From assembly GCA_029240775.1 (NCBI GenBank), contig JARDZQ010000159.1:1-5355 (forward strand): a DNA stretch of 5,355 bases, read 5' to 3'. Within the stretch, counting starts at the first letter, position 1. Every line of letters begins with the position of its first letter. This DNA is from Rubrobacteraceae bacterium (GTDB lineage Bacteria; Actinomycetota; Rubrobacteria; Rubrobacterales; Rubrobacteraceae). Of the stretch, positions 1 to 4,730 are shown piece after piece. The notes under the pieces were generated by a model. That model had not been told where the DNA came from. It worked only from the letters and a program-made list of their open reading frames with translations, and made no database searches. The position numbers and the translations under genes were made by a program.

Positions 1-864
1 GCCCTCCCCGTCCCCGCGCTCTCGCCCACGAGAGCCTTTCCGACGCCGGTCCTGCCGCTGCCCAATTTGGGAGGGCCACTCAACAGGTTGAGCTACGGGC
101 TCTTCTTCCGCTCGAGCACCGCGCCGTACCGGCGCGTGGTCAACCGCTGGCGCCAACGTACCCTCGGCTTAGCGCCGCTTTCCCCGCTCGCGAGCGAGCT
201 GGAGCGCGACGGCAAGCCCGTCACCAGGCTTTACTGCTGCAGCCCACGCGTCGTCCCCGCTCCCGTCGATTGGGACGAATCGACGAAGGTGACGGGGTAC
301 TGGTTCCTCGACGGGGCAAGAGGGTGGCGCCCGCCCGAGCAGCTTGCCGCGTTCCTCCAGGAAAGGCCGGCGCCGGTGTACGTCGGGTTCGGCTCCGCGG
401 CGCCCGACCCGGTGGGCTCCCGCGCCGCGGCAATCGCGGCCTTGGAGGCGTTGGGGCTGCGCGGGGTGCTCGCGACCGGTCGGAGCGGCATAGCGAGCCC
501 GCAGGTCATCGAGATCGAGGGCGCCCCCCACGACTGGTTGTTCCCGCGCATGGCCGCCGTGGTGCACCACGGGGGGGCCGGCACTACCGCCGAGGGTTTG
601 CGAGCCGGTAAGCCGACGGCCGTCTTCCCCTCGAACCTCGGCGACCAGCTCTACTGGGGCAGGCGTGTGCACGCCTTGGGAGCGGGGCCCGAGCCCGTCC
701 CGCAGAAGAAGCTCACGACCGAGCGGTTGGCCGCCGCGCTCCGCGCCGTGACGGAGGACGAGGGCATGCGACGCCTTGCCGAAGAGCTAGGACAGGGGAT
801 ACGTGCGGAGAACGGCGTGGCGCGGGCCGTTGAGATCATCGGCGAAGTCAGGAGGACCTCCTAA
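1..864 (+). CDS. GT1-type (UGT/MGT) glycosyltransferase, C-terminal part; 5' end cut by window edge
   Basis: The reading frame is open from the first base to the TAA at 862-864, giving 287 visible residues. The TTG at 67 is probably internal, because the residues before it (SPTRAFPTPVLPLP) already look like the inter-domain part of this family. Seen: GYW near visible residue 100, the strand-turn GFGS at 129-132 that opens the nucleotide-sugar-binding domain, HHGGAGTTAEGL at 189-200 and GDQLYWG at 214-220. The His-His-Gly-Gly-Ala-Gly-Thr block and Gly-Asp-Gln belong to the donor-binding signature of the GT-B fold UDP-glycosyltransferases (sterol, macrolide and rhamnolipid types). Such enzymes move a sugar from a nucleotide donor to a lipid or small hydrophobic acceptor in the cytosol or at the inner membrane face. 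The acceptor cannot be told, since the acceptor-binding N-terminal domain is largely outside the window. The last codons form a perfect AGGAGG-A-CCTCCT dyad (850-862) of unknown meaning. Confidence 0.93.
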   Translation, partial: ALPVPALSPTRAFPTPVLPLPNLGGPLNRLSYGLFFRSSTAPYRRVVNRWRQRTLGLAPLSPLASELERDGKPVTRLYCCSPRVVPAPVDWDESTKVTGYWFLDGARGWRPPEQLAAFLQERPAPVYVGFGSAAPDPVGSRAAAIAALEALGLRGVLATGRSGIASPQVIEIEGAPHDWLFPRMAAVVHHGGAGTTAEGLRAGKPTAVFPSNLGDQLYWGRRVHALGAGPEPVPQKKLTTERLAAALRAVTEDEGMRRLAEELGQGIRAENGVARAVEIIGEVRRTS

Positions 865-893
865 AGGCGCGGCTCAGGAAAGGAGATAGGGCA

Positions 894-980
894 GTGGCGA
901 CCACTGCGACAACATCAGCCCCTACGACGGCAGCGAGGCCCTTCCCGCTAATGTATTTCGTGATTGGACGCAAACAATGA
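894..980 (+). CDS. possible 28-aa small ORF or truncated gene start
   Basis: A GTG at 894 lies 8 nt after a good ribosome binding site (AAAGGAG, 879-885) and 29 nt after the stop of the glycosyltransferase. It opens a 28-residue frame that begins MATTATTSAPTTAARPF and stops at TGA 978-980. The Ala/Thr/Pro-rich start ending in a short hydrophobic patch (PLMYFVIG) matches no family I recognise. It could be a true small protein cotranscribed with the gene upstream, or the start of a longer gene lost by deletion. The orphaned sorting-signal frame just downstream (988-1194) is in a different frame and shows no evident continuity with it. The call rests only on the binding site and spacing. Confidence 0.25.
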   Translation: MATTATTSAPTTAARPFPLMYFVIGRKQ

Positions 981-987
981 CGGGTAG

Positions 988-1194
988 GCTTGCGAAGAAT
1001 TTTTCGTCAGCGCATCTCTTTCCGACCACCAGTACGGCGAGGAAGACGTCATAGTCGAGACCATCCCAAAGAAGAAGAAGCTCGCCGACACTGGCGGCTC
1101 TGCGTTGATCCTACCCGCTGGTGCGTTGCTACTCAGCGCGGGCCATCTGCTCATCTCCATCTCGGGCGAATTTCCGAGAACTCCACCCTTCTAG
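988..1194 (+). pseudogene. remnant C-terminus of an LAxTG sortase-anchored surface protein
   Basis: Between the in-frame TAG at 985-987 and the TAG at 1192-1194 lies a 68-codon frame with no ATG, GTG or TTG before its conserved part, so it cannot be a whole gene as it stands. Its end has the parts of a cell-wall sorting signal: an acidic stretch (GEEDVIVETIP), four lysines (1069-1080), LADTGG (1081-1098), and about 20 hydrophobic residues (ALILPAGALLLSAG onward). LAxTG is the form of the motif recognised by class E sortases of high-GC Gram-positives. The basic tail that should follow the hydrophobic segment is missing. Instead the frame runs into the dispersed repeat at 1167-1210, which supplies the stop. 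Codon third positions are mostly G or C, as expected of former coding DNA. I infer that the body of the protein was lost upstream and that the repeat replaced the tail. Confidence 0.6.
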
Positions 1195-1210
1195 GCACTT
1201 CGGTGAATAG
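1167..1210 (-). repeat. dispersed ~43-bp repeat, copy A
   Basis: Read on the minus strand this contains the shared blocks TATTCACC, AAGTGCCTAGAAGG and GTTCTCGGAA followed by TTCG. It matches the copy at 3643-3685 at 37 of 44 aligned positions by eye. It sits exactly where the basic tail of the sorting-signal remnant should be and ends 57 bp before the start of the 250-aa gene. No open frame is conserved between copies, so it is a DNA or RNA element, not a coding repeat. Confidence 0.8.
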
Positions 1211-1225
1211 CGGGGGCGCCTCCGC
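1210..1225. promoter_or_regulatory. 16-bp near-perfect palindrome, candidate operator
   Basis: The palindrome GCGGGGGCGCCTCCGC pairs at 7 of 8 positions. It lies 42 bp before the GTG at 1268 and next to TACACT (1227-1232), a possible -10 hexamer. I see no convincing -35 at the right distance, so both the promoter and an operator role are inference. In GC-rich DNA such dyads also arise by chance. Confidence 0.25.
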
Positions 1226-1255
1226 GTACACTGGTGTCGAAGGCGTTGCTCAACG

Positions 1256-1262
1256 AAGGAGG
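1256..1262 (+). promoter_or_regulatory. ribosome binding site that fixes the start at 1268
   Basis: AAGGAGG is a near-perfect Shine-Dalgarno sequence. The first possible GTG (1262) overlaps it and cannot be used. The next in-frame GTG at 1268 has a 5-nt spacer, so it is the likely start. Confidence 0.8.
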
Positions 1263-1267
1263 TGAGC

Positions 1268-2020
1268 GTGCAATCCGAGGAGGTACTCGAGCTCATCGGC
1301 TCCGCGCCCGAACGCTACGATTCCGTGCGTGCCGCGCTGCGCTACCGGGGCGACGGAACCACGAAAAAGGAGATCCGTGAGCGCATAGTGCGGCGCGCGT
1401 TCCAGATCTCTCCTCGGGAAGCCTACAAGCCGATCCGACACTTGGAGCCAGATGGCCCCTTCGGGTGGCGCTGCCGGGCATGGCACGCAGACCAGTACCA
1501 CTGGCGCATGGAGACGGAAGTGCCGGGCGGCGGGGTAGAGATCACCGCCTCAAAGGGCCGCAGGCGACTGCCGATCGGTGGGCCGCCCGGCAGCGGGCTG
1601 GTGTGGAATCGCCGCGTCGGTGCAGGCTCGCGTGAAGACGACCCGCGATGGTTTATGCTGGCCACCGATCACTACTGGACCTTCTACCCCCTGCTCACGG
1701 ACGAGATCTGCGGGATCTCCTACGCACTGCGCCCTCTAGACCTTACGGTGGAGGGGACGGTGATGTGGGCGGGGCGCGAGGCGGTGCGCCTTAGGGGCGT
1801 GCCGGGGGAGGAGTGGGATTGGGGATGGGATCCCGACCCCCTCAGTTGGGGCGCGGACGAGTACGAGGCCGTGGTGGATGCCGAGCGCGGCGTGTTGCTG
1901 CGCTGCGCCTCACGGCTGGGGGGAGAGGACTTCGACGCCCTGGAGGTCGAGGAGATCCACTTCGACGAGCAGTTCCCCGAGGACACCTTCGCCTCGCGCG
2001 AACCCCTACCGTGGCCTTAG
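1268..2020 (+). CDS. conserved protein with LolA/LppX-like C-terminal half (250 aa)
   Basis: The frame runs from GTG 1268, chosen by its binding site, to TAG 2018-2020. It looks intact and has strong third-position G/C. There is no signal peptide or membrane segment, so the protein is probably cytosolic. The N-terminus (EEVLELIGSAPERYDSVRAA, residues 4-23) resembles the helix that precedes the domain. The middle is Trp- and Tyr-rich (WRCRAWH 67-73, DHYWTFYPLL 134-143). The C-terminal part (YEAVVDAERGVLLR 199-212, then FDALEVEEIHFDE 222-234 and FPEDTF 236-241) follows the strand order of the LolA/LppX/RseB fold, where a half-barrel holds lipid or peptide. The family assignment is by fold-like pattern; I recall similar unnamed actinobacterial proteins, but no function is established. 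Copies of the dispersed repeat flank the gene on both sides, and no partner gene sits close enough to form an operon. Confidence 0.85.
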   Translation: MQSEEVLELIGSAPERYDSVRAALRYRGDGTTKKEIRERIVRRAFQISPREAYKPIRHLEPDGPFGWRCRAWHADQYHWRMETEVPGGGVEITASKGRRRLPIGGPPGSGLVWNRRVGAGSREDDPRWFMLATDHYWTFYPLLTDEICGISYALRPLDLTVEGTVMWAGREAVRLRGVPGEEWDWGWDPDPLSWGADEYEAVVDAERGVLLRCASRLGGEDFDALEVEEIHFDEQFPEDTFASREPLPWP

Positions 2021-2040
2021 CAGGTCACATTCCCAGGTAG

Positions 2041-2216
2041 CGAACTTCCGAGAACACATCTTCTGAAACCGTCCGAAAAGGGTTTGAGCAACGCTCCGAG
2101 CGTGGATTTGGCGAGTGTACGGAGCACGCAAGAGGCCTTTGAGAGGTCTGAAGGGCTACGCTGCAGTACCCTCCGAGCCTTTTCGGACAGTTTCTCTAGG
2201 CAATAGGGTGCATAAG
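2041..2216 (-). repeat. dispersed ~43-bp repeat, copy B, split by an insertion
   Basis: The left part (2041-2064) holds the TTCTCGGAAGTTCG end on the minus strand. The right part (2195-2216) holds the other end, TCTAGGCA followed by GGGTG and ATAAG on the plus strand, and matches copy D at about 16 of 20 positions. Removing 2065-2194 plus one copy of TCT rejoins them as CTTCTAGGCA, exactly the sequence present in copy A. The repeat begins 21 bp after the stop of the 250-aa gene. Confidence 0.75.
2065..2194. mobile_element. 130-bp MITE-like non-autonomous element
   Basis: The ends are inverted repeats: the left begins GAAACCGTCCGAAAAGG (2065-2081), and the complement of 2178-2194 reads the same except at one position. 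Weaker similarity continues for 7 more bases. A direct TCT flanks the element at 2062-2064 and 2195-2197. The target is a copy of the dispersed repeat, whose intact copies show a single TCT there, so the insertion and its 3-bp duplication are supported independently. There is no coding frame; it must have been moved by a transposase elsewhere. Three-bp duplications occur in several families, among them parts of IS5 and IS3. The family cannot be named from the ends alone. Confidence 0.72.
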
Positions 2217-2624
2217 GGCAAGACGAAGGGCCGGAGCGTGCAACTCCGGCCCCCGGCCAATAGCGGGTTCGTTCTTACAACCTTTGGGCAGCGACCCAGG
2301 CCGCGCCAGCAGCGAGTAGTAGGCGTACTCGCCACTGAACAGAAGTACCGCTGCAACGAGACCCAAGGCGCAGAAGAGCCAGCCGATGGGGTTATGGGGA
2401 GGGAAGCGAGGGGCGACGATGGCGCCGAGCGTCGAGAAGCCCACCGCCACGAGTGCGTCCTCGGCCCACTCCTCGAAGACAGGCACGGTCGGGAGCGCCT
2501 CTCGGCTGAGGACCAACAGGAGTAGCCCGGCTGCGGCGAGCGCTACGGAGACAGCACACATGTACCACGACGGCCAGGTGGCCTCGATGGGGCTCTTGCT
2601 TCTGCTTTCGCGACCGGTATCCAA
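2196..2624 (-). pseudogene. N-terminal fragment of a membrane sensor histidine kinase
   Basis: The minus-strand frame starts at TTG 2624, 9 nt after GGGGAG, and runs 142 codons. Residues 1-115 look like the start of a multi-pass sensor kinase of actinobacterial type. They include a hydrophobic segment at 20-40, the stretch VFEEWAEDALVAVGFSTLGA (49-68), a second segment ending APRFPP, and NPIGWLFCALGLVAAVLL (78-95) leading to SGEYAYYSLLARPGSLP. I recall this order of motifs, including NPIGW, at the start of kinases with several membrane helices. After residue ~115 (about position 2280) the similarity ends and the frame continues through the 2228-2252 hairpin into unrelated sequence to TAG 2196. 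The remaining membrane helices and the HisKA/HATPase part are absent here. A fragment this short cannot signal, so it is called a pseudogene. The family assignment is from memory of the pattern. Confidence 0.65.
2228..2252. terminator. strong hairpin, possible terminator without U-tract
   Basis: A perfect 9-bp stem, GGGCCGGAG with CTCCGGCCC, encloses a 7-nt loop. Neither strand has a T-run after it, so intrinsic termination is only possible, not shown. It lies 208 bp after the 250-aa gene (about 75 bp before the 130-bp insertion arrived) and just past the break in the sensor-kinase remnant on the other strand. Confidence 0.35.
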
Positions 2625-2745
2625 CCGAGGCGCTCCCCTTCCCCTCTACAGGCTCGTAGAGGCTACCAGTATTGGGAAGGCAACGCATCCCGCCAACGAA
2701 CTATTTTCATTGCGAACCTAGTGTCGAACGCTCACCAGGATCAGA

Positions 2746-2888
2746 CTACTCGCCCACCTTCCGAGAAGTAGTAACGCCCTTCGCACTGAAGGCCGCTACG
2801 AAGGTGCCGTCCTGGCGCCTGAGGACAGCTAGGTCGGGACCAGATTGTCCAGGTGGTAGCCGAACTTCGGTAGCCTCACGTCTTCCAT
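2746..2888 (-). pseudogene. frameshifted paralogue of the 77-aa protein at 3401-3634
   Basis: On the minus strand an ATG at 2888, 5 nt after GAGGAG, opens MEDVRLPKFGYHLDN and then meets a TAG. Shifting frame at about 2843-2850 restores SGPDLAVLRRQDGTFVAAF and continues to a TAG at 2746-2748. The two pieces together align with the intact plus-strand protein (FEYHLDESDPDILVLRRQDD, then TFVAAFS), so this is a broken copy. After GVTTS the similarity also ends early: the helix GIIEAAKEDYREL of the intact copy is not recovered. The ATG overlaps the end of the frame upstream (2876-3085) by 13 bp, as in a translationally coupled pair. Confidence 0.75.
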
Positions 2889-3085
2889 GGCGTCTCCTCG
2901 TGCTGCTCGGCCGCGCAGACCGGGACGCCGCAGGGCTCGTAGTACCCAGGCTCATCTTGTTGGCGCTCTCTAAGTTCCCTCCAGGCTTCTTCGCCTTCGA
3001 GCTGTTGTAGGTGATCTCCCGGCCGCGAGGACAACTGATCTTCGCCCTCGGAGTGGGTCTTGTCCCAATCTGCTATGTGTGTCAC
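2876..3085 (-). CDS. putative 69-aa acidic protein with GYYEPCGVPVC motif
   Basis: The minus-strand frame ends with TGA at 2876-2878, inside the start of the frameshifted small gene. The start is uncertain. GTG 3085 follows AAGAAGGG by 5 nt and is chosen here; the frame is open further up, to an ATG at 3229. Seen: a charged region, a probable helix (HLQQLEGEEAWRELRERQQDE), then GYYEPCGVPVCAAEQHEETP with two cysteines five residues apart and a nearby histidine, which might bind a metal. I do not recognise the family. Its overlap with the next gene suggests the two worked together. That partner is now broken, so this gene may be decaying too. The intact paralogue at 3401 has no such gene before it. 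Confidence 0.45.
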   Translation of the reverse strand: MTHIADWDKTHSEGEDQLSSRPGDHLQQLEGEEAWRELRERQQDEPGYYEPCGVPVCAAEQHEETPWKT

Positions 3086-3256
3086 TTGAGCCCTTCTTGC
3101 TCTTCGTGCCGCGATCGACTCGTCTATCTGCCAAGAGATACTTATCCTCTGCTGGGGTCGGGGAGGATTGGCCAAGGGGCGAACGATGTTGCGGGTAAAG
3201 GGATGATCTCTTGGCCTTCGGTCGGGCACTCCTCTTACCCTCCGGGTGCAGCTCCT

Positions 3257-3298
3257 CTATTCACCCGAGTGCGTAGAAGGTGGGTTCTCGGAAGTCCA
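3257..3298 (+). repeat. dispersed ~43-bp repeat, copy C
   Basis: This copy shows CTATTCACCC, GAGTGCGTAGAAGG and GGTTCTCGGAAG on the plus strand, aligned to the other copies with one- to two-base gaps. It lies about 100 bp before the 77-aa gene, in the same orientation as copy D on the far side of that gene. An AT-rich patch (3299-3332), unlike the surroundings, follows it directly. Confidence 0.75.
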
Positions 3299-3349
3299 CT
3301 GAATAACATTTAACACAAATATCATTCATTTGGGGGATACGGGACCCGC

Positions 3350-3377
3350 CCGACGTCACTATGGTGTTACCGACGTC
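3350..3377 (+). promoter_or_regulatory. paired CCGACGTC sites spaced one per 20 bp, candidate operator
   Basis: CCGACGTC occurs at 3350-3357 and again at 3370-3377. Each contains the palindrome GACGTC. The centres are exactly 20 bp apart, close to two helical turns, so two protein dimers could bind on the same face. The pair lies 24 bp before the GTG of the 77-aa gene and after an AT-rich patch. A role in control of that gene is inference; I could not place a convincing -35/-10 pair. Confidence 0.35.
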
Positions 3378-3400
3378 TAAGCGAGGAGATAGCGCGCGAA

Positions 3401-3634
3401 GTGAGCACGGAAGACTTCCTCTTCCCCGTGTTTGAGTACCACCTGGACGAGTCCGATCCCGATATCCTAGTGCTACGCCGCCAGGACGACACGTTCGTGG
3501 CAGCCTTCAGCGGGCAGGGCTTCACCAAGGAAGGTATTATCGAAGCGGCTAAGGAAGACTACCGTGAACTCCTCTGGGTCCGTTGGGCTCGGCAAATGGA
3601 GGATACCGACCAACACAAGAGCGCTTCACCCTGA
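3401..3634 (+). CDS. small conserved protein, 77 aa, intact paralogue of the 2746-2888 pseudogene
   Basis: The frame from GTG 3401 to TGA 3632-3634 encodes an acidic protein. Its core FEYHLDESDPDILVLRRQDD, then TFVAAFSGQG (residues 11-40), is shared with the broken minus-strand copy, and the pair supports real coding. The core reads as a short strand-turn-strand, followed by a likely helix (EGIIEAAKEDYRELLWVRWARQM, 43-66) and a polar tail. There is no signal peptide or membrane segment. I recognise no named family. The nearest GAGGAG (3383-3388) is 12 nt from the GTG, farther than usual. The position matching the ATG of the paralogue is ACG here, so the start has probably moved two codons upstream. 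Repeat copies C and D lie on either side, the second only 8 bp after the stop. Function is unknown. Confidence 0.7.
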   Translation: MSTEDFLFPVFEYHLDESDPDILVLRRQDDTFVAAFSGQGFTKEGIIEAAKEDYRELLWVRWARQMEDTDQHKSASP

Positions 3635-3642
3635 CGCGGGGC

Positions 3643-3685
3643 TTATTCACCCAAGTGCCTGGAAGGTAGGTGTTCTCGGAATTCG
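3643..3685 (+). repeat. dispersed ~43-bp repeat, copy D
   Basis: Shared blocks TATTCACCC, AAGTGCCT, GGAAGG and GTTCTCGGAA appear in order, 8 bp after the stop of the 77-aa gene. With copy C it forms a direct repeat with a period of about 386 bp around that gene. Confidence 0.8.
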
Positions 3686-4223
3686 GGGAATCCTGGTGTC
3701 CTCCGAAGTTCAGCGCGCTACCCTAGCGTTCTCCAGCTCGTCGTGAGGGTTCCCTAATCTTATCGAAGTAGTTGCTTAGGTGGTCTAGCTGTCTTGGACG
3801 GCCCTGCTAATAAGGTCCAAAAGTACCTGAGGATCTCACATCGCCAAATCACTCGCGCACACGGTTAGGCGTCAGCGGCGGTGGATGGCAGCGGTGTTGG
3901 GTCGCGAGAGATTGAAAGTATATCCGTAGCAGATTTAGACGCCTCCAACTCCCAATAACCTAACATTGTTCTCCTCTCGTCTGATATGCTTCTTTCTGTG
4001 ATCGAGCTCGGCATCAAGCGCGATACCCGTTTGACCCCTTCGTTCTACGCGCCATCTCCTGCGCTGAGCAGGTGGGCCTGCGGCTGGTATGGGGTCGGCC
4101 ACACGGCCCGGAGGGAACCCGGAGACATGCGGGGGACGGTGGTTGGCAAGAAGGGGCGGTTCAAGGGGCTGCTGCATACGAGAGGAGGTGATGCTTAGAG
4201 CGTAGAGATAAGGACGGTCGTAT
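3686..4223. other. 538-bp stretch without a convincing gene
   Basis: No frame here has both a plausible start and a recognisable product. There is a weak dyad, TTGGAC with GTCCAA (3794-3799 and 3815-3820). In the last part, 4071-4198, the plus frame ending in TAG 4196-4198 has third positions that are mostly G or C (about 35 of 44 codons), ending KKGRFKGLLHTRGGDA. This suggests the tail of a former gene, but no family is recognised. That frame stops 25 bp before the 168-aa gene. A GAGGAGGTGATG at 4184-4195 resembles a binding site but leads only to a four-codon frame. Confidence 0.4.
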
Positions 4224-4730
4224 ATGACTCTCACCCATCGGACGGGCTTGTACGAAGCCTGCCAACAGATTTCCCCTATCCAACCCGACCATGCTACCTT
4301 GCCCATCCAGGAGGGCTTCAACTGGTCTTCCTGCCTCGGTGATGCTCGCTTTGACCGGCTCTACCTGGTGGTCTTCCGGTCAATGCTACGAGTGACGGCG
4401 GACCTGGAGCTCCTGTGTGAGCACGACAAAAGAGTATACGCCGAAGCCCTAGACGTGGGCGGCCTCCTGCACTACTTCAAAGGCGAGGTGAACGGGCGCC
4501 GCGAGTGCCTGTCGTTCTGCCTCTGGGAGAGCCGGGAGCAGGCGCGTAGGGCCTCCAGTGGTTCCTTGCACCGGGCGGCGACCGAGATTGTGGCCGAGAC
4601 GTACGAATCTTACAGCCTTGAACGCTACGAGGTGATGAAGGTTAAGGGGCCGAAAGGGAGCCTCGTCTTTCGGCCGCTCGAAGGAGTTACGTCCTGCCCC
4701 GGTACGAGTGAACCCGGCCAACCTACATGA
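4224..4730 (+). CDS. conserved ABM-like (dimeric alpha/beta barrel) domain protein, 168 aa
   Basis: The frame runs from ATG 4224, 9 nt after AAGGA (4210-4214), to TGA 4728-4730. The first ~25 residues look poorly conserved. From LPIQEGFNWSSCLGD (26-40) onward the sequence is typical of an unnamed family I recall from Rubrobacter-like genomes: LYLVVFRSMLR (46-56), a helix around LLCEHDKRVYAEAL (63-76), GGLLHYFKGEV (79-89), CLSFCLWESREQARRA (95-110) and YESYSLERYEV (127-137). A strand, a helix, a strand with Cys-X2-Cys and Trp-Glu-Ser, a helix and a last strand fit the ferredoxin-like ABM fold, which works as a dimer. Small oxygenases and heme-degrading enzymes share this fold, but no catalytic set can be named. 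The protein is cytosolic, with no signal peptide. It appears intact and monocistronic. Confidence 0.82.
   Translation: MTLTHRTGLYEACQQISPIQPDHATLPIQEGFNWSSCLGDARFDRLYLVVFRSMLRVTADLELLCEHDKRVYAEALDVGGLLHYFKGEVNGRRECLSFCLWESREQARRASSGSLHRAATEIVAETYESYSLERYEVMKVKGPKGSLVFRPLEGVTSCPGTSEPGQPT

Noticed and set aside
169..672. Long minus-strand frame opposite the glycosyltransferase
   Set aside because: It mirrors the GC-rich codons of a clearly conserved gene and has no recognisable content of its own.
850..862. AGGAGG-A-CCTCCT dyad at the end of the glycosyltransferase as a terminator
   Set aside because: A one-base loop cannot fold as drawn, and no T-run follows.
948..1160. 70-codon minus-strand frame opposite the sorting-signal remnant
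   Set aside because: The plus strand carries the recognisable LADTG signal; the minus frame has no motif or binding site.
2758..2770. TTCTCGGAAG on the minus strand as a sixth repeat copy
   Set aside because: Only one block is present, and the GGAAGGT part aligns with the intact paralogue of the pseudogene it lies in.
2672..3313. Plus-strand frames 2672-3010 and 3011-3313
   Set aside because: They run antisense to the small-gene pair, whose paralogy shows the minus strand is the coding one; composition is atypical.
1167..3685. Integron cassette array with the ~43-bp repeats as attC sites
   Set aside because: The copies point both ways, lack the long imperfect stem expected of attC, and no integrase is present.
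1167..3685. CRISPR array
   Set aside because: Repeats are hundreds of bases apart, diverged, and in both orientations, with genes between them.
4060..4195. Riboswitch or structured RNA in the leader of the 168-aa gene
   Set aside because: No conserved box of a known riboswitch, RNase P, SRP or tmRNA could be matched.
3935..4321. 128-codon minus-strand frame overlapping the start of the 168-aa gene
   Set aside because: No binding site or family; third-position bias favours the plus strand.
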